Positions 44,689 through 58,766 of a stretch of DNA of 64,000 nucleotides are shown here, one piece after another. Both the position numbers and the translations under genes were made by a program. Under the pieces are notes generated by a model. The model was not told where the DNA came from. It saw only the letters and a list, made by a program, of their open reading frames with translations, and ran no database searches. Position 1 is the stretch's first letter. Each line of letters opens with the position of its first letter. Origin of the DNA: Petrosia ficiformis (lineage: Eukaryota > Porifera > Demospongiae > Haplosclerida > Petrosiidae). Location of the stretch: NCBI GenBank assembly GCA_947044365.1, contig OX345636.1:53051746-53115745 (forward strand), given 5' to 3'.

Positions 44689-47044
44689 GTAAGAAAAATC
44701 TCTATAAAAATAATAATTAAGGCCGTATTGTCAGTACTTTTGCAATTGTATTGCTAGCAGCAGGTACTAGGTGCTGACGGTATGAGATGGTCATTATTAT
44801 ACGATTGTATATTGTTAACTAGCGATAGCGTGTTAACAAACATAATTCTTGTTAACTTCCAGCCTTTTTAGCACAACGACCTCTACATGGACTTTCCCTA
44901 CATCTGTAATTAAATTTAAAACGACTATAATCAATTATTAATTTTATTGATTATCATTATGAAATTTTTTAGCTGTTAAAATTCTAACTAGCTACATGTT
45001 GTTAGTGTCCCTTTGCTTGGAGATAATTGCAGAAAAATGCATAATTGTTATATATATAATTATAATATAATATTAATTATCATTATTACATTAATTTTAT
45101 GTGATGTACAATTGTTAATTTTATTTTGTAGGTCATTCACTTTTAACACTTTCTCGATTGCCAAACAATCAAACAGTGTTGAGAATTAAAAAACTTGGGA
45201 CAGAATTTCCAGTTGAGCAGACAAATGTGAACATTCGAGGATTGTTTACACTATATAACACTGTAATACCACAAACATTACGAAGGGTCCAGATATCAGA
45301 CACAGGTGATTTTGCTGACCTCAGAGACAATGGAGAACTTGTTATCTCATTAGGATCTGGAAAGGTTTTCAAGGAATTTGACCTAACTGCAGAATCTTGT
45401 CAAGATGCAATAGAGTTATATGAACCTACAGGTCTCAGTCCGAATATTGTTTTGCTAATAACATGTAGGGATGGGAGAGTTCTTTGTGTAAAATATTCTA
45501 ATGGTGAATACTCAATAGATTCAATATTTGTATCCGAATACACATCTTCCACTCCAGTAATAGTTACTAATAATGGTGTTAGTACTGCTATTTATACTGT
45601 AGTAGTTGAAGAGATATCTGCACTGGCTATTAGATCATTAGAACCAAACAGTTACGAGGAGTTTATGTATGTAGAGACATTTGAGAACAATTTTGGATCT
45701 TGTACTGAAACGTTATCTTATAACAAAAGTCATGTCAGACTATCATGTTCAAATACACATGATTTCTACCTGGTAGATGGAACTGGTGAAACGTACGGTG
45801 GAAAGATTCATCCACAAGGTATGGGGAACTTAGTGAACATATATAATGAAGACATGATACTTGTAGTCAGCAGTTCCTTTGTCACAATTAAAGAATCCAC
45901 TAATTTCTGTTCTCTTGATCTACCAACTCCTGTTACAAGAGTAGATTATGCACTTGTAAATGGCAAACTCCTACTGCTGTTCTTCTCTTATCAGGGTATT
46001 TACCAATATGACACTTCAACCTCATGTGTCAATGAAAATCTAGTGATTCTAGTGAATGAAACACTGCTTGGCCTAAACGGTGGTTATCAAAACTATTTAA
46101 TATTTGGTGATCTTTTAGTATACACAGTTATGAAGAACGGGCTGTTCTCATCTCAAGGTATTGATCTATCAACATCACAAGATCTCGGTATTTTTGTAAA
46201 TCATCAAAACTATCCGTTATTGTATGGTATAATTTATGATAATGACACTGTTACCATGCCTACCAATACAACCACAACTACCAGCTCAGAATCTACATTG
46301 ACTTCATCTGTATTTACATCAAGTAGTACTACTATTAGTAGTACAGTAACTATGACAACTAACTCTGATTTAAGTAGTAATCCCGCCTCAACTTCATCTG
46401 ATGTGACCGCAGTAACTATGACAACAAACACCGTGTTCAGTAGTGCCTCAATCTCAACACCATTGTCTATTGGTATGACAAGCTCTTCTTTTATTAGTAG
46501 TACATCAGCATTTAGTACTACAGTAACTACGACAACAGCCACCCCTTTTAGAACTAACTCTGAGAACATCGAATCAGAACCATCGCAATCTATGGACAGT
46601 TTGCCATTTCTCTTGGGAATTATTTCTTTCATAGTTTGTATAACAGTATCCTGTCCAGTTTTAATAACAACATTATGGTGCTGTTATCGTTATCACATCA
46701 AGAAAAAGAGTTTAACCCATCCTACGGCTACATGTAAAGCAGTTGAAGCAGTTCAGATGAACAACCTGCAACCATCATCAGCTCATAGCTCCAACCCTCA
46801 ATTGGACACAAAATCCGTTGAAAGTACTGATTACTTCACACCAATTCAAGCTCAACAAACAAGTTGTAGCTCTTTGACAGTAAATCCCTCGGAAGATAAG
46901 AATACTGATAAGACGTCAACTCTAACTTCATATTCATCACTGAATCGAATTCCATCCAGCAGACATTACAGAAACACTAATTTATATCCAAGTGGACAAC
47001 TTGATGTATCACAAGACAAAAGGAATTCATTATATTACATGTAA
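44616..47044 (+). CDS. Receptor-like single-pass membrane protein A (unknown family)
   Basis: Exon 1 (44616-44688) encodes a signal peptide (MILLCILCTFLLVAERGLA). Exon 2 (45132-47044) follows acceptor TTTTGTAG in phase 1. Total 661 residues. Order: signal peptide 1-19, ectodomain to about 399 with about ten cysteines and several N-x-S/T sites, Ser/Thr-rich mucin-like stalk about 400-513, membrane helix about 515-541, cytoplasmic tail about 542-661 with NRIP (about 628) and tyrosines including a C-terminal YYM. The ectodomain strand pattern would suit a beta-propeller, but I recognise no named domain. Paralog B has the same exon structure and layout. AATAAA lies at 47064. It is head-to-head with TAPT1, so the two may share control. 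Receptor or adhesion role is inference. Confidence 0.88.
45132..47044 (+). CDS. Gene A exon 2 (ectodomain, stalk, TM, tail)
   Basis: Begins with the split Gly codon and HSLLTLSRLPNNQTV. No ATG is used here: the long open frame starts at an acceptor, not an initiator. Stop TAA 47042-47044. Confidence 0.92.
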
Positions 47045-48849
47045 ACATAATTTGTAGTTTTCCAATAAAATAAGCATGCACCCACCACAGATTTGTAGTA
47101 ATTTATAAAATTACTAGGCAATTTATTGATTATGTATAAATACTTATGAATAATGGATGTTATAATTGAATTTGAAAAATAAATTATGCAGGTGTATAAC
47201 CAATAATTATTATTGACTGCTTAATTACATTTACTATATAACAATATTTTGATAATTGTCTTGCTATCAGAATTCAGTATTAATGGACAGCACACTTCTT
47301 ATCTTTGTATGTCATATACATAATGTGAAAAGTAAATTTTCTGACGAAAACCTATGTGAAATAGATATATAAAATATGCCACCAAGGGTGAATAGCAAAA
47401 TAATTACATAGTGACTTGAGATGAAAAGAGGGTAAGAAAGAAAGAAAGACAGGCACCTGAGGCAAATGTATGTAAGCACACTTTTGCTGTTAAAATGTAC
47501 AATAATGATGTGTTGAAATAGTGATACTTTAAAATAACTAATTATGTAAAAAGGAAAAATGGACCAAATACTATAATAAAAAGAAACACTTAACTTCATT
47601 TTTAAAACTCATACTACATTATATTCAGGGTTTCATACAGCGGGGGGATATTCCCCTCTAACTTGAGTCACCGCCTCCACCCCCCACCCCCCCCCTAGAT
47701 TTCAGGCCAATAGTATTTCCACATGCAACAAGATATCTGCTACAAGCCATCTGAAGCCCCAAAAGCCACCAGAAGCAACTTCAGAGAAGCTCATTTTTTT
47801 AAAATTTCCTGGGTGAGCACAATTAGACTCTTAAGAGCAGTGTACCTCACGATTGATTCTTTCCCCTCCCGAACATGAAATCCTGAATGAAACCTGATAT
47901 TAGGCCATTATATATTATTTCAGTATACGTAGATGTGTAACTTATTACTGAAAGATGGTTTTACACATATATCTAACTAATATTAGGAAGCCAACAAAGC
48001 TAAGTGTCAAGAATGCTAACCACTAGCTTCCTGTACAAGTTCTATAAGGTAATCCTTCTTACCACATCCTTTAAGGATACAGACAGTATTTATTTAAACG
48101 TAATATTAGAATAATAATGTGTTTAACCAATGGCTGATGCTAGCGCTATATACATGTAGTTATAAATCAAAAATAAGTTCATCCAATACATATTATTGAT
48201 GTGATCTCCAGGTACAATGTAAATATTTTCTATAGTTTTTTTTGTTGCAAAACGTTTGATAGCAGCAGCCAAACCCAGTAATGGCAACCACTTTCAAATG
48301 TATTACATTTTGGAGGTATTTTGGAGATTCTAGACTATTATTGCCCAATAAGGGAAGACCTTCATTTTGGTATTAAGAAGAAACGTCAGGAGGTATCATG
48401 ACTTGTTGTAATGCAGGTTTGGAGATTTTTGATTTATAATTTACATTTCACATTTTCAGATTTATCTCTGCTGCAAACTATGCTATCATCTTTGCTGTTG
48501 TTATATTTTTTTAATTAATATAAATATGAAAATGATACAACTTTTCATTATTTCAAGTGATAATGTTTTGACAAAAGACATTAGATAAACAAGTGTATAT
48601 ACATCCCTATATTTGCTTTGTGATGACTATGTATTAAGCATTGCTGATGGCACTAGTGTCTCTACCTTTCTGTGTACTCGAAAGCTGGGTCCTGAAGAAG
48701 TAAGTGTAAGCCCGATTGTCTAAATACACAGATCTCTGATGAACTGACTGAAGTACTCCTTCAAGGTTCTAAATTATGACTTCCTCGTGTCTGACACTCA
48801 ACAACTTATTATACTTACTTGTTAAAGATTCTTGCATAATATTATTATA

Positions 48850-48958
48850 GCTCAATTGCGCGTTCTTTTACGTGCCACGCCCATTAATTGACCAAGCCCC
48901 CGGGAATGACGCAACTTCCTTAACTATGTATACAACGCATAGTCGCGCAAGTGACACA

Positions 48959-49002
<44 letters not shown>

Positions 49003-49050
49003 GATTCAACCCCGTGGAAAGCAAATATAGGAATGGCCCTACGGGCCATA
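48850..49050. repeat. Dispersed repeat shared with 5310-5470, with (TA)n core
   Basis: Contains CCATTAATTGACC, ATGACGCAACTTCCTTAA, a (TA)n run (48961-48996) and AGGAATGGCCCTACGGGCC. Confidence 0.65.
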
Positions 49051-49863
49051 ATAATCATTAATTATTCATAATTTGTATCCTTGTAACCTTAAGGTGTCGA
49101 TCGTTATCATCTATACACACATACATAATTAATATATACCCACACAGGTGTGTACACTATGTACATGTACATACAGGTGTGTACACTATGTACATACAGC
49201 TGTGTATACTATGTACATACATCATATCCTGTTGCATGTACATGTACATGTACATTAATACATACCCACACAGGTGTGTACACTATGTACATACATCATA
49301 TCCTGTACATTAACTATGTTGTATTGCATAATAATAAGTTGGCATAATCTTAGACATTTTTTCTAGTTTTTTTAATTACATGTTTTGTAATTATCTATCA
49401 ATCTTGGTTCCATGATACTCATTTTGTGTTGATAAGAAGCAGTCTACATGTACATGTACATTACATGTATAATTGTAACTTTTATACTACATATACATGT
49501 ACATGTATATGTATATATATATTTATGCTATCATATTGCTGTTCGTTGTATGTTTATACATGTACATGTAATTATAATAATAAAAACATTTTATTTGTAA
49601 ACCAGAATTTTACTATGAATGCGACTGAAATACTGCTAGAATCTCTACCTTAAAGACAATCTTTGGCCATCTAAAAGGTGTTGGTAGTCATAGAAACACT
49701 AGATATCAAAAGGTATGTACATTAAGACTTATCTCTATGATATTAGAAGAGATTTCCGCTTAGTACTTGCAAATGAAATGTATGGGCGACCTTTTTTTCC
49801 CGTGCCATCCCTACATTAGCTTGTCACATATGCATTGCAAATGTACATGTAATTGGCATACAC

Positions 49864-50122
49864 TAGTGTTGTTTTATTTTAGTATAGCAGTTTTGACTAC
49901 TTTTAGTTATAGCCTGGTTTCTCAAATGTTTAGTTTAGTTGTAGTTTAAAATACATGTATAATATTGGGCTGATAAAAAGAGTTTTAGTTTTAGTTAACT
50001 ACATGTATGTTAATAGGCAATTTTCATTTTAGTTATTACAGTAGACTTTTAATTTAGTTAAAGTTTAGCTCACAATGCCTTACTAAAAGGGGTTTTAGTT
50101 ATAGTTAACTAAACCAACACTA
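49864..50122. mobile_element. F1 hAT MITE, full copy
   Basis: 259 bp between TAGTGTTGTTTTA and CAACACTA ends. The target duplication has decayed. Confidence 0.82.
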
Positions 50123-50394
50123 GTATGATAGAGGAATACATAGTAATTTGTATTGTACGTTATATTTACATAAACATAATCAATAAGTTCCTATTCACAA
50201 TGCATATTGTTATACTATAACCAAATACAATTCATTAGTTGTTTGTACACACTACATGTATGTGTAATTCAATAATATTAACATTCTACACCATATTTAT
50301 ATATACACACTGTACATGTAGTAATAATGTGAGACAGACACAGGTATATCACTTAAAATGATATATCCTCACACAATGAATAACATTGTCCTTT

Positions 50395-50580
50395 GATACA
50401 TTCACACTAAAGGTCATTGACTTTCACCTTGACCTCAGAAAATGCTTATACTCTAATGTTAGTTTAAAAGGACCAGCAATCTTTTTATCTGCACCATTTT
50501 CATGTACATTTGTAATTATCCTTCCTGTTCATTTTTGTGTATGTCAAATTACCAATCCATTACTTCATTAATACACTATA
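50395..50580 (-). repeat. Dispersed repeat R1, reverse copy
   Basis: Contains AAAGGACCAGCAATCTTTTT and CTGCACCATTTTCA as in 320-545. Confidence 0.7.
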
Positions 50581-51006
50581 TTATATCATCATATCATAAA
50601 ATACAGATATTAGTTCCACTGTAACTAACAATTCTTTTGAGAGGGTCTAGTACATATACATGTTTAGGGATATACATGTACATGTACATGTTTAGGGGTA
50701 TACATGTACATGTACATGTTTAGGGGTATACATGTTTAGGAGTATACATGTACATGTGTTTACAGATATTAGTTCCACTATAACTAACAACTCTGAAATG
50801 ACAATTAAGTAAACTACACTTTTGATATATCAACTACTGTTAAATAGTCATGTGTGTACTAGTGAATGTTAATGTGTATAATAATTACATTATTATACAC
50901 ATTGACCATCACCAATATACACACACATTAATTATAATATTATATATAATTATATATACATGTACAAGTGTATATGAAATGTATACATATATAAATACAT
51001 GTATAA

Positions 51007-51147
<141 letters not shown>

Positions 51148-51148
51148 A

Positions 51149-51249
51149 GGTTATATCACAGCACGAGTGCTATATCAGATTTATAAAAACCGAGCCCGAG
51201 GGCGAGGTTTATATAAATCTGATATAGCACGAGTGGCTGTGATATAACC
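51149..51249. mobile_element. Foldback element P
   Basis: 101 bp with ends GGTTATATCACAGC and GCTGTGATATAACC, arms continuing through GTGCTATATCAGATTTATA and a GC-rich centre CCGAGCCCGAGGGCGAGG. Confidence 0.85.
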
Positions 51250-51261
51250 AATATACATGTA

Positions 51262-51477
51262 TATCACGAAAGACAAAACCTTTGTTGATGTCTGATGCTT
51301 ATCCTACCTTTTTGTCGGCACTTTGGAGAAGGTAAGCGTTGTTTTCTTGTAGTCTGTTTCGACGGCAGGTGCTATATCTGACCGCAGTGCTATATCTGAC
51401 CACAGGGTGCTATATCTTATATACATGTATATCCCTGTGGTTTACTTTGATGTTTCGCCGTATCGGGATATATATAG
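51262..51477 (+). mobile_element. Core segment C, copy without insert
   Basis: From GAAAGACAAAACCTTTGTTG to CGTATCGGGATATATA, with TGCTATATCTGACCRCAG repeats. The same segment at 59680-60310 carries the Mutator-like insertion. Confidence 0.8.
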
Positions 51478-51573
51478 TATGATGGTGACATCATCTCTTT
51501 GATGTGGTGAGTTCTATATACATGTATTGTAAAACTTCCATGTGCACACTATGCAGGTGATGGCACCATCATA
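51478..51573. mobile_element. MITE A, copy 2
   Basis: 96 bp, ends TATGATGGTGACATC and GGCACCATCATA. Confidence 0.8.
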
Positions 51574-52437
51574 CAATATATTGTATATTGTAATAATATA
51601 TTATAGAAAGTTTGGTATTATCAAAACGAATGTAAGAAAGTAAGCTAAGATATCATTAGCTACTTTTAAATATAGAACAGTCCATCATATTACATGCCCT
51701 TAAACTTATTGTTATCAACACTGGAGGTAATTATTTTTGATAGGTAAGTTGAGATATCAATAGCTATTGTATACATTAATATCATAATACATGTAAATAC
51801 TCAATATAATTAAATAAGACAACTTTCTTAATTGTGAGTGGATTTGCCAAATATATTTTGAACTTGTAGACAAGTACATGTACATGTACTATAATTAATT
51901 TCATATAATTTCATTATTGTACATGTACTTGTATCATAATCATCAAGTATATAATTTTAATAACATAAGGTTAATTCCAGACACATCAAAATCACTTACA
52001 TATACACATATATATATACATGTACATTCATATTTGTAGTCCTCCAAAGTGATTAAAAAACATGTACATGTACATGAACATGACCCTTAGATGGAAATTA
52101 AATACGTCATTTTCCAGGAATACAGTTTCATTACAAGATATGGTATTACCACTAAACATGTACATGTACAACACTTAGTAGAGTATATGTAGTTTTGTGT
52201 AGGCCTTTCCCTAGACCAAGGCAAAAAATGTATGGAATGCTAATCAGTTTTGATTACTCTTTTACATCACATCCGGACTGTCAATGCAAGATTTTACAAG
52301 TTGTTCAGGAAGTATAGATAGCTGTATTGAATCACAAGTACGTAGAGGATTGCAAAGTTAAGTTTATAAACAGAGGCAATTTTGAATTGCCTCATTTCCT
52401 GTTTTAGGTATTTAAATGATGGCATAGTATGCAGTAA

Positions 52438-52945
52438 ACTACAGACCGGGAGTACATTACAATATAGTACAGTACATACAGTATAGTATACTACAGACCT
52501 ATAGTGCATTACAATATAGTACAGTACATACAGTATGTACAGTATACTACAGACCTATAGTGCATTACAATATAGTACAGTACAGTACAGTATACTACAG
52601 ACCTATAGTGCATTACAATATAGTACAGTACATACAGTATGTACAGTATAGTATAGTATACTACAGACCTACATGTATAGTGCATTACAATATAGTACAG
52701 TACATACAGTATGTACAGTATAGTACAGACCTATAGTGCATTACAGTATAGTACAGTACATACAGTACATGTATGTACAGTATAGTATAGTATACTGACC
52801 TATAGTACATTACAATATAGTACAGTACATACAGTATGTACAGTATAGTATAGTATACAGACCTATAGTACATTACAATATAGTACAGTACATACAGTAT
52901 GTACAGTATAGTATAGTATATAGAAATATAGTACATTACAATATA
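52438..52945. repeat. GTACAGTACATACAGTATG minisatellite
   Basis: About eight units of 55-75 bp with ATAGTGCATTACAATATAGT and CTACAGACCTATAG. Confidence 0.93.
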
Positions 52946-53253
52946 CATGCTGGACTGAGAAATGAGACAGAAGCAGCCAACAACACAGCCTTAAATTTTC
53001 TGTAACACGCCCACATTTTGACCACACGTTTACATGTAGATTGCACAAGTGACATTTGCAAACATTAAAGTGGGTGTGGCAGCAAAGCTTCGAAGGGCAA
53101 AATTAAGCTTCGAAAATTTTCCCCAAGCCTACATGTAGTTACAATACAAATCTAAATAACTTGACTGCTAGCTAATATTGGATTTCTGTCTGATATAATT
53201 ATAATTACATGTATATACATGTACAATCATGACCAATATTGCCTGCAGTGTGT

Positions 53254-53695
53254 ACATGTACATGAAGTTACTAAACTCAGTGTATGGTATTGTATAATAA
53301 TAATAGTATATGTATAGGTATTTGTTAATGCTATATCATGATGTACATGTACATGAAGTTACTAAACTCAGTGTATGGTATTGTATAATAATAATAGTAG
53401 ATGTATAGGTATTTGTTAATGCTATATCATGATGTACATGTACATGAAGTTACTAAACTCGGTGTATCGTATTGTATAATAATAATAGTATATGTATAGG
53501 TATTTGTTAATGCCATATCATGATGTACATGTACATGAAGTTACTAAACTCAGTGTATGGTATTGTATAATAATAATAGTATATGTATAGGTATTTGTTA
53601 ATGCCATATCATGATGTACATGTACACGAAGTTACTAAACTCAGTGTATGGTATTGTATAATAATAATAGTAGATGTAAGGCTATATCATGATGT
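53254..53695. repeat. 91-bp tandem repeat, about 4.8 copies
   Basis: GAAGTTACTAAACTCAGTG starts at 53264, 53355, 53446, 53537 and 53628, exactly 91 bp apart. Confidence 0.97.
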
Positions 53696-54284
53696 ATATG
53701 TACATGTACATGTATGTACTTTGTATACCTCTTTGTCAGGGTAATATAGCACTAGTACATTGTGAAATCTGGAAATAAAACAGTACAGTCTTGAGACTAG
53801 TGTACAATGTAGGTAATACTGGAAATCACTCAATATAGTAAGAGAAACGTAATAGGCACAGGTTTGAATAGTGAGAATAACAGGATGGACTGGAGAGAAA
53901 GGAGAAAAGAATAACAGGCAACACAATAGTATAATTGGGAAAGGTCTGTGTGATGTAGAGGCCTGTCATGATCATGTGGGAAATTAGAGCTCAAGTTATC
54001 TACCACATGTCAACCACATTAGAATAACTGAGTCATATGATGTCTTACTCATTTAAACATGTAAAATGATGTCATAGTCTGTCATACATGTAAATGATGT
54101 CATTGGTCATTCAAAAATGTAATATGATGTCGTTATTAGTAAATGTAAAATGATGTCATTATTAGTAAATGTAATATGATGTCATTATTAGTCATTCAAC
54201 ATGTACATATAAGGTTTATATTAATTTACTACTAATTAGAATTAATATGTAATTAACTGAACTACAAGTACATGTACCTACAAG

Positions 54285-54561
54285 TAGTGTTGTTTTAGTA
54301 TGACAATAATGACCACTTTTAGTTATAGTTAAAGCATGTCTAGTTTATCCCAATTTTAGTTACAGTTATAGTTAGTTAACTAAAATAATATTAGGCTTAC
54401 TAAAAGGGTTTTAGTTTAAGTTAACTAACTATATGTGCCTATTGTTTGGCAATTTCATTTTAGTTAGTTATAGTTATTACAGTAGACCTGTAATTTAGTT
54501 ATAGTTTAGTTAACTAAATTACTAAAAGGGGTTTTAGTTATAGTTAACTAAAACAACACTA
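54285..54561. mobile_element. F1 hAT MITE with perfect TSD
   Basis: 277 bp, ends TAGTGTTGTTTTAGTATG and CTAAAACAACACTA. Exact 8-bp duplication CCTACAAG (54277-54284, 54562-54569). This copy defines family F1. Confidence 0.95.
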
Positions 54562-54571
54562 CCTACAAGTA

Positions 54572-54731
54572 ATAGTTAAAGCACCCCTTTGAGTGCAGAA
54601 ATTACAGCACGAGAGGTGTGGTCAAGACAAGCATACAGCACAAGTGAATCAAATGCTGTATGCTTGTCGAGACCACACCTCAAGTGATCTAATTTCAGTA
54701 ATGCACAAGAGTAAGTGGGTTCTTTAACTGA
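54572..54731. mobile_element. Foldback element, about 160 bp
   Basis: Arms share AGTTAAAG-ACCC, AGGTGTGGTC and GACAAGCATACAGCA with the inverse TGCTGTATGCTTGTC. It lies 10 bp beyond the F1 MITE. Confidence 0.75.
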
Positions 54732-57009
54732 TTTAGTGATGTGTGGGTGTATCAACAGTACTCAACGGACTAAAGCAGTTGCTCTAATGGTACACCACTT
54801 TGATCAGATCATTATTAATGTCATCAACATGATTTGTAGTTTAGACTGAAGTAGTAATAAATGTGTACATGTTACTCAAGTCTACAGATATTTCTACCTA
54901 TCATAATATAATGTGCAAGCATCTATCTACAGGCAGCATAAATACTATACATGTAGATGCATATCATATATAATCATGTATAATAGTACTTTCATAGTAC
55001 TTGAACAATATGATAGATGAAAGACACCATACCACAGGAAGTTGTAATATTACATTCTTAAGGTTCACATTTAATTAGTAGAGTACAAAGGTAACAGTGA
55101 GATGTTTACATTTACTTCCTGTAATTCCTAATATGATAGATAATAATTATGGAGGTGTTAATACACATGTACATGTACATGTATGTTATTTTATGAACAA
55201 TTAACCAAACAAAGTGATGAAGATACACAATGTACAAGTTTAAGCAGTAATTTTGATTCAACAAAGGAAACAAGATTATACAATTGTGTTGATGTTTACT
55301 TCCATTAAATATTACAAGGGCAGCTTGAAGACATTTTGGTTATAGAAATGTCAGAAGCTGGATAAATTATTGTTAACAACAGTTTCCAAAAGGATGCTGC
55401 TGCCAATATACCAACACAAGTCAATCATACATAAAGATTTCGAAGAAAACTATTCAAGCTGTCCCCACTAAAAGATCACTGTAATATAAAAACGTACATG
55501 TACATGTACACCCTGTCTATGTGTATATAGTCAAATCTTGTTTCAATGAACTTGAATATTGAGTACAAAATGGTGGTTCAATGCTACATGATTCCTGCTA
55601 GGGACAGGTGCATTATGCTTTCATTACAGCCTATTATGCTCAAATTCCTAGTTTTATTTCAATTATGCTTCTTCAAAAATAATTCATAATGTTATATTTA
55701 ATTCTTTGAGTTGTTGTTCATTGATGGAATTGTTCAACAGAGGCTATAGATCAGCTTGTGTTTAGTTTCAACTATGTGACCTCATGACCTTTGCTAAAAA
55801 AAGTTTACATTCCACATCCTGCATGCTTCCTGCTTTAGTAAATCCCAAAACAATGCCAGCATGATGTGTGTGTGTGTCCAGGTTATTCACAGAATTACAA
55901 CAATCAGCTGACAGTACAGTTTTTCAGTAGACCTATAGGGTTCAATAAGCAATTCACAGAATTACTACATACAATGTACATCAATGGACACTAGTACATG
56001 TACATGTATAATGATGGACACATATACAGGTAGCATTACCTGCCTAAGACTGCATTTTGTATATAATTATATTATACATAAGTACAAATATTAGATTTCA
56101 TTATAGTCAGAGGGTTGAACTACATGTACATGTAGCAATTCACAGAATCAGCTGACAGTATAGATTTTCAGTACAGATTTTATCAAGTTTAAGGTTCAAT
56201 TAGCAATTCACAGAATTACTACATACAATATACATGTACATGAAAATTCATCATGCGTAGACAAACACACGCAACAAACAAACAAACAAGCATCCACGAT
56301 GGCTTCATTAAACATTAGAGCAGCCACAATGGCTTAGAAGAGTAAGGAAAAATGGAACACTAAATGCCCAGTCTTAAGAACCAGGAATGGAGGGTTAAAG
56401 ATCTTTGATGGCATGTACATGTATTAGTTGCTGATAATTGTATTGGGAGTAGTACTTAAGACATATCCTTTTACAATGGGCAGATAAATCACATGTACAT
56501 GTATATTACATGTATATGTATTCATATACTACATGTACATCAGTGTTCTACCCAGAATATTTAAAATAGTGGTTGGATTCTGACTTGTATTTAGTATTTC
56601 ACTTCGTACATGTATTATCTGTGTGGTGGTTAATTCTTACTGAGTGGTGGTTATTCCCGACCAGTGCCAACCAGTGTGGGCAGAACACTGTACACCTTTA
56701 ATGTTTCGAATTTTTCCTCATTTGAAACTCGAGCAATTATCCGGTTATGTGGTGTTTATTTACCTTCGTGCTATATAAAGTTTTATAACTTCTACTAATT
56801 AGTATCTTATTGATGCTCACATGGTTGTTATTGTGCAGAAATTAATCTTTGTTGAAGCTTATGTATGCACACATTACATACATAAGATACCAGAAAGGGA
56901 TCTTTATTTGTAATATAATATTATGTAATACCAAATTAATAATTACCATACAATTACATGTATTGGCATCACTGACATGTACTCATATTCTTTTATAGAC
57001 TTAAAGAGG

Positions 57010-57160
57010 TACAGCATGTACAAATACATGTACATGTACATGTACAAGTAGCTTTTACATGTACAAGGCTTTTACATGTACAAGTAGCTTTTACACGAAC
57101 AAGTAGCTTTTACATGTACAAGGCTTTTACATGTACATGTAGCTTTTATATGTACAAATA
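57010..57160. repeat. GTAGCTTTTACATGTACAA short tandem repeat
   Basis: Seven or so units of about 19-20 bp. Confidence 0.88.
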
Positions 57161-57351
57161 TCGTGTATGTATATTTGAATGTAAATCAATGTTGTGATAT
57201 ATTGATGTGATACAATAATCAAGTCACTTCACTCATGAAAATCCAATAGTTATAGTGTACACAGGTGAACAAATTATAATAATTATACTAAATCAAAATT
57301 TTCATACATGTAGCTGAGTCTAGTTATAATTACAGTGAACGAAGATGCTAC

Positions 57352-57505
57352 ATGCACGCACACCGACACACACACAGACAGACACACAGACACAGACACA
57401 CACAGACACAGACACAGACACACACACACACAGACACACTTACACACACGCACACATACACACAAACACATACACACACATACATGTACATACACACACA
57501 ATTAT
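57352..57505. repeat. CA/GACA microsatellite
   Basis: ACACAGACAGACACACAGAC followed by ACACATACAC units. Smaller relative of the 30707-31960 array. Confidence 0.95.
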
Positions 57506-57984
57506 TTATATATGATTTCTATTTTCAAAATAACTACATGTACATGTATGACTTACACATGTACATTACAATTATGAATCACAGATTATAGCCAAACGTA
57601 TGGATTATATTGAATACATGTATATAATAAAAGTGTGATCACGTATTGAAAGTAACACTATACAAGTGTAACTAACATTGTTAACTTGTACTAATACATA
57701 TTTGAGCTGGAGGCAAACAAGCAAAATACTTGTCCGAATACGAGGCTAATTACTTTATAACATGTACATACACACATACATAGTAGTGCAACATTTACAC
57801 AAGTAGGTGTTGCAGGATCCTAAACTGTGTTGTGTAAATTGTGGTGGTGGTTCAGAAAGAGTCACAGCTGATTCATCAGGCTCTCTTTCATCCATCATTA
57901 ATGTACATACATGTACATGTAGCTGTTAATATTTCACTAGGGCATGTGGACAATGCTACTACTTATAAACCACCATGTATATAT

Positions 57985-58320
57985 CTTATTGGCATACTGA
58001 CGAAAAAAAAAAATCGAGTGTACATGTATACAGAGACTACACATATATATATAATATATACGTGTAGTCTCTCTGAAGTTGCGACATCAAATATTAATAT
58101 GGAAGTGAACTTTTAGTTTGGTTATAGTTTAATTAACTAAAATAATATTGGGCTTACTAAAAGGGTTTTAGTTTTAGTTAACTAACTAAAAGTCCCCATT
58201 ATTGGACACTTTTCATTTTAGTTATTACAATATAGTCGTAATTTAGTTGCCAGTTTATCTCCAATTATATCAAACACTCCATTTTTTTTTCTCGTCAGTA
58301 TACTAATGAGATACATATAT
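57985..58320. mobile_element. Inverted-repeat structure enclosing an F1 MITE fragment
   Basis: CATACTGACGAAAAAAAAAA on the left and TTTTTTTTTCTCGTCAGTATA on the right are inverse of each other. An F1 fragment (58113-58255) lies between them. Confidence 0.55.
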
Positions 58321-58632
58321 AAGAGATATTACATGCATATATATATATTATATATAATTATATGTATATTATATAGTGTGCTAATACATGTACGTCTTAT
58401 ATACATCATACTATATATATAATTATATATGTCTCATAATGAGATTCATAGCCCATACATTTCTATGGGGCGTGTAAGTTTATATTTCTCATATAAACCT
58501 CAAAATAAGTTGATATTTTAAAATATCAACCTTGTGAAACTCGACAGCGATTTTTGACAGACTTAATGACAATCTCTTGCAGGACAATCCAAGGTATGAA
58601 TCTCATTCTAAAATATATCAGATATACAACAT

Positions 58633-58766
58633 GTAACATGTTTCATCTGTCTATATGCGTTATATAAACCTGCCAACTCGGATGATATCACCCTCGGGCT
58701 ACGCCCTCGGGTGATATCTTACCTCGTGGTAGGTTTATATAATGCAAATAGACCTCTGAAACATGA
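58633..58766. mobile_element. Foldback element with TATATAAACCT arms
   Basis: Arms share ATGTTTC, TATATAAACCT, GATATCACCC and GAGGGCG. The loop is only a few bases. Directly abuts the next TIR element. Confidence 0.7.

Larger units (their letters stand above)
53755..57050. repeat. Segmental duplication block, copy C
   Basis: Collinear with 33470-36475 but carries an F1 MITE (54285-54561) and a foldback (54572-54731) and lacks the 37-bp satellite. Confidence 0.85.

Noticed and set aside
46234..46632. Minus-strand frame of 132 codons under gene A
   Set aside because: Shadow of the Ser/Thr-rich stalk; the same effect is seen under gene B at 62257-62577.
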